Shown here: positions 30,524-40,194 of the stretch, in pieces
How the letters are laid out: each line of letters begins with the position of its first letter
How positions within the stretch are numbered: the first letter of the stretch is position 1
Source: Schlesneria sp. DSM 10557
GTDB taxonomy: Bacteria > Planctomycetota > Planctomycetia > Planctomycetales > Planctomycetaceae
DNA length: 64,000 nucleotides
NCBI RefSeq assembly: GCF_041860085.1
Contig: NZ_CP124747.1
Span: 3,844,001-3,908,000 of the forward strand
Direction: 5' to 3'
Made by a program: the position numbers and the translations under genes
Notes under the pieces: model-generated
Told to the model about the DNA's origin: nothing
Databases searched by the model: none
What the model saw: the letters and a program-made list of their open reading frames with translations, nothing else

Positions 30524-31636
30524 TTAGCGATCCCGTGCCAGCGGCATCACAACGTAGGTGTAGTTATCGTCGGTCACCAGCGCGGCCCGGTCGTCATGAC
30601 TGATCAGTTTCAAATGAAACTGCGAACTGGAATCGAGAACTTTCAGGAAATCGGCCACGTAACGAGGGTCGAATGTGATCGTCAGTTCTGGCCCGTCATA
30701 AGCGATCGGCATTTCAATTTTCGACTGCCCAATGTCCGCAGCCTGACTGTTCAACCGCAACGTACCCGCTCCGAACTCGAAGTCGACACCGCGACTTTCC
30801 TCGCTCGTTACGATCATCGCCTGTCGCACTGCCGAGTAGAACGGTGCCACGACCAGGTCAATCGTCGAGTTGTAAGTATCTGGTACCACTTTGCGGTAAT
30901 CGGGGAACCGCCCCTGAACCAACTGACTGGTAATGGTGGTCCCGCCACATCGAACCACGATGTCGTTCTGGTGCAAGGCGATGTGAACTTCTCCCGATCC
31001 ATCGCCGAGACTTTTCTCTATCAATCCCATGGCCTTGGACGGGACAACGGGGGGAGTGGCCGGAAGCTCTGGACGTCCCACCATACTGGATGCCGCGCTC
31101 ACAACCGCCAGCCGCCGACTGTCAGTGGCGGCCAGGGTCAGTTGCTCAGCTCCCAGTTCCGTCTGGATCCCGCCCAGTGCATAGCGAGTGCTCTCACTGT
31201 CCGTCGCGAAGATCGTTCGACGAATCATCATGCGAAGAGCCATTGCTGGCACGACAAAGTAGTCTGATTCTTCAAACGCAGCGACAGGAGGGAAATCAGC
31301 AGGATCTTCCGCAGAAAGCCTAAACTCGCTGTAACCGCACCGAATCCACGTCGCATCGCCAGTGACTTCGAGTTTAACAACATCGTCACTCAGCTCGCGC
31401 AGCACTGACAGCACCCGCGACGTCGGCAGCAGCGCCTCTCCACGCGAGTCTGACTCGACATCAGGAACCTCGCAGCGAATTCCGATTTCACTGTCACTTC
31501 CGATCAGCACGGCTTTGCCGCCACCCACCTGAATCTTGACGTTCTTAAGGATATCTTTGGTGGTGCGAGACGGAACCACGCCAGAAACCGTTTGAAATGC
31601 GGCTGTTAAGGAGTTTCGCTGGCACGTCAGATGCAT
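30524..31636 (-). CDS. dnaN: DNA polymerase III beta subunit (sliding clamp)
   Basis: A 370-aa beta clamp. Start at ATG 31636 (MHLTCQRNSLTAAFQTVSGVVPSRTT), the family N-terminus; the frame remains open 38 codons upstream without family similarity. The three topologically repeated clamp domains are recognisable; typical segments are VPSRTTKDILKNV, RRTIFATDSESTRYALGG, ATDSRRLAVV, and the C-terminal YVADFLKVLDS...YTYVVMPLARD. It confers processivity on DNA polymerase III. First gene of the dnaN-dciA-gyrB run. Confidence 0.95.
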   Translation of the reverse strand: MHLTCQRNSLTAAFQTVSGVVPSRTTKDILKNVKIQVGGGKAVLIGSDSEIGIRCEVPDVESDSRGEALLPTSRVLSVLRELSDDVVKLEVTGDATWIRCGYSEFRLSAEDPADFPPVAAFEESDYFVVPAMALRMMIRRTIFATDSESTRYALGGIQTELGAEQLTLAATDSRRLAVVSAASSMVGRPELPATPPVVPSKAMGLIEKSLGDGSGEVHIALHQNDIVVRCGGTTITSQLVQGRFPDYRKVVPDTYNSTIDLVVAPFYSAVRQAMIVTSEESRGVDFEFGAGTLRLNSQAADIGQSKIEMPIAYDGPELTITFDPRYVADFLKVLDSSSQFHLKLISHDDRAALVTDDNYTYVVMPLARDR

Positions 31637-32013
31637 AGTGGACACATATTTTAAAAGGACGATTGACGAGTCGGAAACGAAGGCCGCCTGACTCGATTTC
31701 TGTTTACAAAACGCCGACATTCGCCGGGCTGTAAAGTATAACAGAAACACGGATTACCCGCACGCGAATTAACCGTTCTGGCCCCTCTTTCCCGCCCAGA
31801 TTTCCACCTGTGCGGAAGTGACAAAAACCGGCCGCCAGCGCCGATGAAAATGCCTCGACGACTTAAACCGGCGCTCCCCACCCTGGGTCGCCGAACCGTG
31901 ACTTCCTTTTTTCCGGGCGACCAGCGCGAACGTACTCTCTCACCTGCGCCGCCGCGCCGAATTACGGGAACACATCCGTCTGGAGTGATTTCAACACGAC
32001 CGACCGCAGCGAC
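31637..32013. other. Intergenic region upstream of dnaN
   Basis: This 377-bp stretch lies between the hydrolase stop codon and the dnaN start. I looked for DnaA boxes (TTATNCACA and close variants) and AT-rich 13-mers and saw no cluster, so there is no sequence support for an origin here. It should hold the dnaN promoter. Confidence 0.4.
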
Positions 32014-34005
32014 TCAATCTGCCCGCACAGTGCGCGACAACCGGTCACCGTAACCGGCTGCACGATAGGCCTGTTCCGTGCGACCAAATGCTTCCGACTC
32101 CGCATCGATCAAAGTGGCGTGGCGGGGAGCGAGCAATCCAATGGCGTCCGGCACATCAAGCACCCGCAGCACATTAAGCAGTGCTGGCCCCTGACGGTGC
32201 GATGCAGGAGGGTCCACGACCAGGACTTCGCTGATACAGGACTCGAGTAGTGCGGCATACACACCCAACACCCCGGCCGCACCGCGTCCTGCAACACCAA
32301 TCGTCAATTCATTACCGTCAGCCTCGTGCAACCAGCGAGCGACAGACTGAACGTCATAGACGCGACCTGCGTCGACCGTGCGACCAACCAGAGCGTGGGC
32401 TCGCTCAACATAGCTGGGGGGATTTTTTCGTGTCCATGCCAGCGATTGCCCTGCACCTCTGGGACTGATAACAACAACGGACTGATTTGCCAGGTCCGTC
32501 GCTGCAACCCAGGCCGGAAGCGTTCCTTCGAGATCCTCCGTATCCAGTACCACAAGCCAGATTCGTTCCCGATGTTCCGGCGATCGGGGTCGCGATTGTT
32601 TCGCTTCGTGCCGGGCAGCAATCACCAGTATGTCGTCTTCAGTCCCCAGAATCATTTGACCATCAGGTCTCGTTTCCCTCACGACGGCAGCAGGAACTTG
32701 CTCGGGCCACTCACGAAAGACACGCTCCTGCAGGCCGTCTCGCAAATTGCTGGACCACGCCAGGAACTCGTCCCTGCTGGTCGGAGGGACGGGGTTTGCC
32801 CGGGGAACGAAGGTTTCATCGATCACCGCATTAAGGAGATCAGAAGGCAAATCACTGTCCTCAGGGAAGACTCGCAGAAGTTTCCCCTCGATTGCAGCCA
32901 GCTTCGGCTCGTCAACATCGGCATTGTCATTCTTCAAGTGTCGATTGATCCAGCGATAGGCCATCAGCCTCAGTTCCTGATTGTCCAGATGTCCTCCTGG
33001 CGTGACGCCCACATCAAACAGTTCCCCCTTGGACTTTTCATACCACCCATAGATCTGAGCGAGGAGTTCACGAATTCGCTCATTACCGGGCATCGGGAAA
33101 ATCGGGTCATACCCCGAGTTCTCAAACAACATGGGACGCGGCGCAATCAAGGCCGCCAGGGTCGTCCATTCCCATCTGTAAGTGTTGTACATGAACATGC
33201 AGTCGCAGTGACCGTCGCAGACCTTTTCGCTGACATAGGTTTGCAGATCACTCAACCCGCTGACCGGCACGCAGACTTTCACCCGGTCGTCTGCTGCGGT
33301 AATCCATAGCGTAGCAGCCCCCCCACCGCTGCGTCCGGTGACGGCCAGCTTATCGGCGTCGACATCCGCTCGCGAAGTGAGGTAGTCCAGTGCTCGAATG
33401 CCGTTCCAGCACTCCACTCCTGCGGGAGTATACCCAGCAGAATGCCACCACCAACGTTGCTCACGGTACGTTCCATGGTGAAGCCCAGCGATCTCGCCCA
33501 ACTGCAGCGTGTCGATCATCAGACAGATGTAGCCATGTGAGGCGAACCACCGCCCATGGTGCTGGTAGCCGGTCTTGTTGCCATCGCGACCCCGATTGGC
33601 GTGCCCGCAGACGTACAGGACAGCAGGAAGCTTCCCCTCAACCTTGGCGGGTCGATACAGATTCCCCGTTACGTACAGGCCGGGACTGCTCTGAAAATGA
33701 AGCTTCTCAACATGGACATCATCCAGCTCCAAGGTCCCCGTCACCGTGGCATTGAGCGGGGTTCGCTCGGGAAGCGGCCACAACCCAAGCATATCGAGAT
33801 ACCGACGTTTCAATTCGTCGCGTTGAGCTTCCCATTCTTCCCGGGACTGGGCTCCTTCCAGGACGCGGCTGCTCAGCCGGGCCGTCTCAAGGATCAGGTG
33901 ACTTTCCATCATCGCATCACCGGGCTTGGCAGAGGGCGTCTCCTGCGCCCACAACCCCATTGATGACAGCGCCACGATGCAAACAACACTCAAATTCCGA
34001 GACAT
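32014..34005 (-). CDS. Exported alpha/beta hydrolase (acetyl xylan esterase-like) with degenerate second domain
   Basis: A 663-aa protein with a signal peptide (MSRNLSVVCIVALSSMGLWAQE). The first domain (about 60-380) is an alpha/beta hydrolase: oxyanion region LYVCGHANRG, nucleophile Ser in VTGRSGGGAATLW near residue 230, catalytic-His candidate in GGHLDNQE. A linker with charged helices follows, then a second hydrolase-like half (about 440-660). There the nucleophile elbow reads GVAGRGAAGVLG, so the expected Ser is replaced and the half is probably non-catalytic. Likely a secreted carbohydrate esterase or a peptidase-like hydrolase; substrate unknown. Confidence 0.82.
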   Translation of the reverse strand: MSRNLSVVCIVALSSMGLWAQETPSAKPGDAMMESHLILETARLSSRVLEGAQSREEWEAQRDELKRRYLDMLGLWPLPERTPLNATVTGTLELDDVHVEKLHFQSSPGLYVTGNLYRPAKVEGKLPAVLYVCGHANRGRDGNKTGYQHHGRWFASHGYICLMIDTLQLGEIAGLHHGTYREQRWWWHSAGYTPAGVECWNGIRALDYLTSRADVDADKLAVTGRSGGGAATLWITAADDRVKVCVPVSGLSDLQTYVSEKVCDGHCDCMFMYNTYRWEWTTLAALIAPRPMLFENSGYDPIFPMPGNERIRELLAQIYGWYEKSKGELFDVGVTPGGHLDNQELRLMAYRWINRHLKNDNADVDEPKLAAIEGKLLRVFPEDSDLPSDLLNAVIDETFVPRANPVPPTSRDEFLAWSSNLRDGLQERVFREWPEQVPAAVVRETRPDGQMILGTEDDILVIAARHEAKQSRPRSPEHRERIWLVVLDTEDLEGTLPAWVAATDLANQSVVVISPRGAGQSLAWTRKNPPSYVERAHALVGRTVDAGRVYDVQSVARWLHEADGNELTIGVAGRGAAGVLGVYAALLESCISEVLVVDPPASHRQGPALLNVLRVLDVPDAIGLLAPRHATLIDAESEAFGRTEQAYRAAGYGDRLSRTVRAD

Positions 34006-34280
34006 ACGGCATCGACCTTTCGTCAGTAGTTCACTACGACTCGCGTCCCACCCATCTGCTCAAGGGCCGCGACGTCCGTTCTACCGACCCTCGCCCCCAA
34101 GTTCCACTGTCACTCAATTCATGGCCAGCTATGATCACAGCCATTCCCTCCACGAGAGAGGGTCTCCAGAGAACAATGACGCGACGTGGGAGAACCACGT
34201 GGGCAGCCTCTATTCCGCGAGGGCCCCCACGAAGAGAAACCTTTTCGGGCCAGTGCCGGGGGAGCGATGGTCACACCGCT

Positions 34281-35324
34281 CTACAATGAGTCATCCGAGT
34301 CCAGCAGATTATAGCGTTTCGGACGATCGGAATCGTCATCCTCGAGCTCCACTCCTCCAAGGCGACCATCTGTCAGATCCATACCAAAGCCAGCTTTTTC
34401 CAGCAGACTCTGCGAGAAAAGCTGTCGAACAATGGGAGGGGGCGCATCGCTGGCAGGGACGTACTCAACCTTGTAGTGATGTTTATGGAGCGTCAGTGTG
34501 CTTCCCGGCATCAAGACGTCAAAAAGACAGCGTTCGCCGTCGACCGAAGTGCCGTTTGTGCTGTTCAGGTCCTCGACATGCCAATACCCGTCTTTCAAGA
34601 TCAGCTTGCAGTGACGTGAAGAGATCGAGGGAAGCCGAATCGGGATATCACAACCGCGCCCCCGTCCAATCGTCATCTCCGGTGAAGTGAGTACGATGGG
34701 GTCACCTCCCTCTTCCGGAACAAGTCTCCCCAGTTCGACCGCAGGAACTGGACGCGGGCTGGGCTCCGCGACGTAAGCAGGAACCGGCGCAGGAGTGGCG
34801 GTCACAAGCTCGGCATCAGGCATTACGGGCGAAGGCGAAACATTCGAGACGGATTCTGAAGAAACAACATTCTCTGATGGTAGGTTCGTATCTTGCTCGT
34901 TTTCCTCACTCGATAGATTTAGGAATGCCAGCGCGATTTCATCATCGGCGCTTAGACTTGAAGCCCGGGTTTTTGAGAGCTTTCTCCGAGTCGACTTTTT
35001 TTCTGATGACTTGGCAGATGGATTCGTCCTGGAATGCTTCGCAGCCTGATAGTCAACGACCAGTTTTTGACGGCCGAGCGTCAGGACATCTCGAGGAGAA
35101 ATTCGCTGTTCCGTGATGCGACGACCATTGATGGATGTACCATTCCGGCTGTCCAGATCCAGCACCCACCAGGAACCGTCCTTAAATTCCAACCGACAGT
35201 GATGGCCGGATACCGAGGAACAGGCAATCGGAATATCGCAATCCGACTTACGCCCCAGCAGCAGACTTGGCTTCAGCAACGGAATCGACGCTCCGCCGTC
35301 ACTTGGCAACAGTTTCCCCAGCAC
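34281..35324 (-). CDS. Protein with two FHA domains
   Basis: A 347-aa cytoplasmic protein starting at GTG 35324 with GGAGGA 8 nt upstream. FHA domain 1 (about 1-95) and FHA domain 2 (about 195-290) each keep the phosphothreonine-binding residues: LLGRKSDCDIPI...SSVSGHHCRL...DSRNGTSING and TIGRGRGCDIPI...PSISSRHCKL...NSTNGTSVDG. Between them lies a ~100-residue basic then acidic Ser-rich linker. The tail is acidic. It should bind Thr-phosphorylated partners of Ser/Thr kinases; no such kinase is in this window. Confidence 0.88.
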   Translation of the reverse strand: MLGKLLPSDGGASIPLLKPSLLLGRKSDCDIPIACSSVSGHHCRLEFKDGSWWVLDLDSRNGTSINGRRITEQRISPRDVLTLGRQKLVVDYQAAKHSRTNPSAKSSEKKSTRRKLSKTRASSLSADDEIALAFLNLSSEENEQDTNLPSENVVSSESVSNVSPSPVMPDAELVTATPAPVPAYVAEPSPRPVPAVELGRLVPEEGGDPIVLTSPEMTIGRGRGCDIPIRLPSISSRHCKLILKDGYWHVEDLNSTNGTSVDGERCLFDVLMPGSTLTLHKHHYKVEYVPASDAPPPIVRQLFSQSLLEKAGFGMDLTDGRLGGVELEDDDSDRPKRYNLLDSDDSL

Positions 35325-35727
35325 TCTTCAGATCTCCTCCATCCGTTGTCCAAGCACAGGAGTTTGGACTGAGCGGCGCACATCTGCCAGTGCCCGCGAT
35401 TGCCGCCTTATTCGCATGAGATACTTCCCTCACGCGTCATGTCATCCAGGATGGAATGCGCTCACCCGATGCACGGCGTTCCTGCTTTGATGCTGGCCGG
35501 TGGCAAACAAGACATTCGCAATCAAAGCCAGCACCCTTTCGCGATTGTGTCCTGCCCGAACAGTTCTATCAACCGACTCTCCCATGTTTAGCCAGTTTAC
35601 ACCGCATGTTCAGTGGGGTTACAAGAACATTTACGACAGATCAGTGAATTTCCCCGTCTAATTCAACCGGCAAACCTGTTCCATCGACCAAAAACCGGAA
35701 CTTTCATACAGAACAATCACCATACGT
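35325..35727. other. Intergenic region between the kinase and FHA genes, nothing recognised
   Basis: A 403-bp stretch downstream of the FHA gene start and beyond the 3' end of the hybrid kinase gene (both genes on the minus strand). Short frames here have no ribosome-binding site or protein-like composition. I see no RNA gene or strong hairpin. Confidence 0.35.
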
Positions 35728-38532
35728 TCACTTTCCGATGGCACTTTCCGGTTGAAAGTCTCCTTGAACAAACCCCTGCAAAAGTTCACACACTCTGCCA
35801 AGCTCTCGCTCAAACTCGACAAAGCAGATGTGCGCCATTTCAATCTCGCCCTGCTTACCCAGAGATTCCAGCCGTTCTGCCAGACAGCGACAGCCCTGCG
35901 CACCAATTGCCCCCACAGCCCCCTTCAGTGTATGTCCCAATTGCTGTACAGAGGTTGCATCACCGGAGGCCAGCGCAGCGGCCAGTCGCAGTTTCAGCGA
36001 ATCGACCTCTTCCAGAAGAGCACCCGCTACGACCTTCAGCAGCTCGCAATCCCCATCAACAGCGGAAAGCGCTTCGGACCAGTCGATGATGGTTGTGATG
36101 TTCGCATCGGTTTTCGCCTCATCGTCATCCGAAAAATTCCTCGAGAGAATCTCGTCGAGTTCGTGGGTCCGAATCGGCTTGGAAAGGTAATCGTCCATGC
36201 CGCTCTCGAGACAGCGTTCGCGATCCCCCTTCATCGCGTGGGCGGTCATGGCAACGACAATCAGCGGATTCCGGTTGAGAGGATGCAACTTCTCGCGACC
36301 TTCAAGCTTGCGAATCACGCGCGTCGCCTCCAGTCCGTCCATGACGGGCATCTGGACATCCATCAGAACCAGATCGAATCCTTCCGACTGCAGAATATCA
36401 ATCGCTTCTTCACCATGATTCGCGACCGAAACGATGTGGCCCCGTTTCCGAAGAAGTCCACAGGCAAGTACCTGGTTCGGGTATGAATCTTCCGCCAGCA
36501 GAATACGCAAAGGTCGAACTGCGGAGGGCGCCGCGTGCGGGCGGACCGGTTGATCATTTTCAGGCCGGACAGTTCCGAGCGCCATCGCAATCGATTGTAC
36601 GAGTTCGGATTGCTTGATCGGCTTTCGCAAATGCGAGACCACATTCAGCTTTTGACACCGATCCCGGTCGCCGAGGCGGTCGCCGGAAGTGAGCACGATG
36701 ACCGCCAGATCCCGCAACACTTCATTCTTGCGGACGTGATCAACGAGAGTAAACCCGTCGATATCAGGCATATTGACATCTGTCAGCAGCAATGAAAATG
36801 GCTCACCCGACTCTTGAGCGGAGAGCAGCATCTCGATCGCCTGCGCTGCGTTACCGGCTGATTGTGGCTCCAGTTTGTGGTTTTCCAGAATCTCGGTGAG
36901 AATTAGCCGGTTTGTCGCGTTGTCATCCACGACAAGAACACGAAGTCCTTCAAGCTGAGCCACCGCCAGCCCGATATGACTTCCCGCCGTTTCGACCCCG
37001 ACATCAAATTGAGTGGTGAAGTAGAATGTGCTTCCTTGCCCTGGGTTGCTTTCGACCCAGATCGATCCCCCCATTAAATCAACCAGACGTGAGGTGATTG
37101 TCAGCCCCAGCCCGGTTCCTCCGTAGCGGCGCGTCGTCGAGGTATCGGCCTGCTCAAATGCCTGAAAGATGCGGTCCATCTGATCTCGGGAGATTCCGAT
37201 TCCCGTATCGCGAACCAGAAACAACAGTTCAACTTTTCCTTCGATGTGGGACTGGCAACTGACGTCAAGAATCACTTCTCCTTTCTCGGTGAACTTGACC
37301 GCATTTCCCACCAGGTTCATGACGATTTGCCGCAGTCGACCGGGGTCACCGACCAGAACGCATGGGACGTCGCTTGCAACATGGACCGCGAGTTCCAGAT
37401 CTTTGTGCGACGCACGAACGGCGAGGGTCTTCATCGTATCGCCCAGCAGCTCACGCAGAGCGAACTCGGTACGATCCAGGTTGAACTTGCCAGACTCGAT
37501 CTTTGAGAAATCGAGAATGTCATTGATGAGTCCCAGGAGAGCTTCCCCTGATTCGTGAACCATCTTGACGTACTCGCGCTGCGTTCGATCCAGCGGGGTA
37601 TCCATCAGCAGCTCGGTCATGCCCAGGACGGCATTCATCGGAGTGCGAATCTCGTGGCTCATATTGGCCAGAAAATCACTTTTGGCACGGCTCGCGGATT
37701 CGGCCGCCTCTTTGGCTTCTTTCAAGGCGAGTTCCGTGAGTCTCTTCTCAGTGACATCTTCGGAAATCCCCAACAGGAAGCGAGGTTTCCCCTCTGAGTC
37801 CATGACCGGAATCTTTTTCGTACGCAGAATCCGCCGCCCGTGATTTGGCGTATCCAGAGTCTCTTCGGGAATTTCGACCATGACGCCGTTGGCCAATACG
37901 GCACGATCCTTTTGAGTGAAGAATTCCGCCAGTTCCTTCGGGAAAAGATCGAAGTCACATTTCCCCAGAACATCTTCACGAGACAGGCCGACGAGTTCTT
38001 CACTGGCGCGATTGAATTTTACAAATCGCAGCTCTTCCGCCTCTTTGACAAACAGCATGATGGGGACATTGTCAACGATCGAGTCGAGAAACCCATGAGC
38101 TTCAATGAGCTGGTTTTCCGTTGCCTGTCGATCCGTGATGTCCCAGAACATCCCCTGGACGCCGACGATTGCACCCTGGCTATCACGAATGGGGGCTTTC
38201 AGTACCTGGATGTGAATTCGCTTTCCGTCGCTGGCGGAGATTTCTTCCACGGCCTCCAGCAATTCCCCGGTCTCTATGACGTGCATGTCGTCGCTGCGAT
38301 ACTTCTCGGCCAGGTCAGCAGGAAAGACCTCAAAATCGTTCTTTCCCTGTATCTGAGGCAGTGTCACCCCCAGCGCATCGCACATCCGCTGGTTCACGAA
38401 CAGAATCCGAAATTGCCTGTCCTTCTGGAAAATACAAAGGGGCAAACTTTCCACCAGGGAGTGATAGAGCGATTCCGCAGAATGCTGTGTCAGCTCTGAA
38501 GCCACAATCATCACCTCAATCTTGCCCGTCAT
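35728..38532 (-). CDS. Hybrid sensor histidine kinase (PAS-PAS-HisKA-HATPase-REC-REC-HPt)
   Basis: About 934 aa from ATG 38532 (GTG 38547 and ATG 38511 are alternatives; none has a clear ribosome-binding site). Domains in order: PAS (about 20-135), PAS (about 140-270), HisKA with phospho-His in NMSHEIRTPMNAVLG, HATPase with N-box MNLVGNAVKF, G1 DTGIGIS and G2 GGTGLGL, REC1 (LVVDDNATNRL, phospho-Asp in LLTDVNMPDIDGF), REC2 (LAEDSYPNQVL, phospho-Asp in LMDVQMPVMDGLEATR), HPt with GHTLKGAVGAIG. No transmembrane segment, so it is a soluble phosphorelay sensor. No REC-DNA-binding partner is fused; a single-domain response regulator is divergent at 38961. Confidence 0.93.
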   Translation of the reverse strand: MTGKIEVMIVASELTQHSAESLYHSLVESLPLCIFQKDRQFRILFVNQRMCDALGVTLPQIQGKNDFEVFPADLAEKYRSDDMHVIETGELLEAVEEISASDGKRIHIQVLKAPIRDSQGAIVGVQGMFWDITDRQATENQLIEAHGFLDSIVDNVPIMLFVKEAEELRFVKFNRASEELVGLSREDVLGKCDFDLFPKELAEFFTQKDRAVLANGVMVEIPEETLDTPNHGRRILRTKKIPVMDSEGKPRFLLGISEDVTEKRLTELALKEAKEAAESASRAKSDFLANMSHEIRTPMNAVLGMTELLMDTPLDRTQREYVKMVHESGEALLGLINDILDFSKIESGKFNLDRTEFALRELLGDTMKTLAVRASHKDLELAVHVASDVPCVLVGDPGRLRQIVMNLVGNAVKFTEKGEVILDVSCQSHIEGKVELLFLVRDTGIGISRDQMDRIFQAFEQADTSTTRRYGGTGLGLTITSRLVDLMGGSIWVESNPGQGSTFYFTTQFDVGVETAGSHIGLAVAQLEGLRVLVVDDNATNRLILTEILENHKLEPQSAGNAAQAIEMLLSAQESGEPFSLLLTDVNMPDIDGFTLVDHVRKNEVLRDLAVIVLTSGDRLGDRDRCQKLNVVSHLRKPIKQSELVQSIAMALGTVRPENDQPVRPHAAPSAVRPLRILLAEDSYPNQVLACGLLRKRGHIVSVANHGEEAIDILQSEGFDLVLMDVQMPVMDGLEATRVIRKLEGREKLHPLNRNPLIVVAMTAHAMKGDRERCLESGMDDYLSKPIRTHELDEILSRNFSDDDEAKTDANITTIIDWSEALSAVDGDCELLKVVAGALLEEVDSLKLRLAAALASGDATSVQQLGHTLKGAVGAIGAQGCRCLAERLESLGKQGEIEMAHICFVEFERELGRVCELLQGFVQGDFQPESAIGK

Positions 38533-38960
38533 TTCACCGAAGAACACTCAAGCTGCGAGAGCTGGAACCGAATAGGCCAATGACTGGATTCGATTGCCAC
38601 GCGCAAAATCGAACTCCCCCGGTTTCTTGTCAGCTCTGCACCTTCAGCATTGTGACCTCTCCAACGTATCTGTCCGCCCTCTGTACGCCGCAATCTGCAA
38701 ATCCGCAAACTCGTTTCTCACCAGTCTACTCAAGTGAATCAAGTCCGACTGCCATCACGGACCAGGATACACCCAATGACGTGAAGACATTTGTCCTCTT
38801 GATTCACGTTCCGCTTGGGCCATGGTAACCTGACACTCCCGCCGTTCGCTCAGACGGCAACGAGCCGGACACTTTAACTCGGCTTGTGACTGCCGCGGGT
38901 CTCGCATTAGGATGTTGAGTACCCCGCTGATGTTATTTCCTCCCGGCCGAGGTTGATCGA
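38533..38960. other. Divergent intergenic region between kinase and response regulator
   Basis: A 428-bp stretch. GTGAATCAAG (38735-38744) is mirrored by CTTGATTCAC (38798-38807), a 10-bp perfect inverted repeat with a 53-nt spacer. Nothing else was recognised; promoters for both genes are expected here. Confidence 0.4.
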
Positions 38961-39440
38961 ATGCCCGCTGAACCAACAGAGAAAACGATTCTGATTATCG
39001 ATGACGATCGTGAGATTGCGTCGATGCTGCACGGAGTCCTCACGGGAAATGGATATCGTGTTTTTCTCGCGCCGAACGGAATCGAAGGTCAGCGACAGAT
39101 CGAATCTCTCAACCCTGACCTCGTCATCACGGATATGATGATGCCACGAATGGGAGGTTTCCCTGTCCTCGAATTCCTCAAGACTCTAACGGCTCCCCCG
39201 GCAGTGATCATGATCACTGCCAACGAAGGGGGCCGACACAAAGCCTATGCAGAGATGCTGGGTGTGGCGGACTACTTGCGCAAGCCTTTCCCCATGGAAG
39301 TGCTGCTGGAATCCGTTCGCAAGATCTTTGACGCACGAGCGGCCGCAGCCGAACGAGAGAAACCATCCCCGTTGAAACGAGCCAGTCGTAAGAAATCAGC
39401 CAAACCCGATACCGATGGAGAATCGTCAAGCGACGAATAG
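38961..39440 (+). CDS. Single-domain response regulator with basic tail
   Basis: A 159-aa protein. REC domain residues 8-125: acidic pocket LIIDDDRE (13-16), phospho-acceptor Asp58 in [13 protein letters not shown], Thr/Ser in IMITAN, Lys in LRKPFP near 109. After the domain comes a ~35-residue Lys/Arg/Ser-rich, then acidic tail ([21 protein letters not shown]) instead of an output domain. It probably works as a phosphotransfer intermediary or by binding a target directly. The divergent hybrid kinase is an obvious candidate partner; this is inference from position. Confidence 0.88.
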   Translation: MPAEPTEKTILIIDDDREIASMLHGVLTGNGYRVFLAPNGIEGQRQIESLNPDLVITDMMMPRMGGFPVLEFLKTLTAPPAVIMITANEGGRHKAYAEMLGVADYLRKPFPMEVLLESVRKIFDARAAAAEREKPSPLKRASRKKSAKPDTDGESSSDE

Positions 39441-40194
39441 CGGCGACTGAAGTTGCGCTTCAAGGCAGTCGACCAACCGTTTCCGGTGACTGCCGACCTT
39501 CGGTCACGACACCAGGTAATGAGAAATGTTTCGCACAGGACACTAAGACTTCTCGACAAGTCCACTTTGACCGCGTGACGGAATGGGACCTTTCGGAACG
39601 GAACCGTTGGCTCGGGCCCCTCAGCTGAACCCAGCCGGCGATCTGGCTGAAATCGAAGTTTGGGCTGGCATTCACAGTAGGTAAAGACCTGACTCTGTGA
39701 ATGAAAAACCTCGCCCCTCACGTCAGCTATCACAGCTTCAACCCCTCATCAGGATGTTTCGTCCTGGTTGACTGCGAGCTTCCTCTGCCCCCCTTTCTCG
39801 GCCGGTGTCCGCGAAGTCGGTGGAGCGAGGGGATTCGGGGAGCGATGAAAAGAAGCCGCGATGATCAAAAGAACATCGCGGCTTCAATCTGTTCGGTGCG
39901 ACATCGGGATTGCGACGGTGGAGTCGCAGGCGAATAGGGTGGAATCCAGTAGTGTCTAGCACTCACTGTTGAATCGATTCAAACCCTCGCAAAAGGTTTG
40001 GCACCTCCGACGGAATCGTATGATGTCCACCGAACGAAGGGGTTATAGGAGCGACTCGATTCTACGACAAGACCGAGATCTCACGGAAATGAGATTCGTC
40101 CGTCTGGAAATACTGATGTCGACCTGATCGCAAAAAATAAAATATGATTCCGCCAGCAACTTGTCTCATTCCTTCTAGCTACTGGTCGTGAATC
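39441..40194. other. Long intergenic region with one strong hairpin
   Basis: This 754-bp stretch contains no frame with protein-like composition and a ribosome-binding site. The only clear structure is the 12-bp hairpin at 39852-39885. The rest is not recognised. Confidence 0.4.
39852..39885 (-). terminator. Perfect 12-bp hairpin, possible minus-strand terminator
   Basis: GAAGCCGCGATG (39852-39863) pairs with CATCGCGGCTTC (39874-39885) around a 10-nt loop. On the minus strand the stem is followed by TTTTC, giving an intrinsic-terminator shape, but no annotated minus-strand gene lies immediately to its right. It may end an unrecognised transcript. Confidence 0.4.

Noticed and set aside
31637-32013. 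Replication origin upstream of dnaN
   Set aside because: No DnaA-box cluster or AT-rich 13-mers, and dnaA is absent here.
39272-39733. A 153-codon minus-strand frame overlapping the single-domain response regulator
   Set aside because: It is antisense to a clear REC-domain gene and has shadow-like composition.
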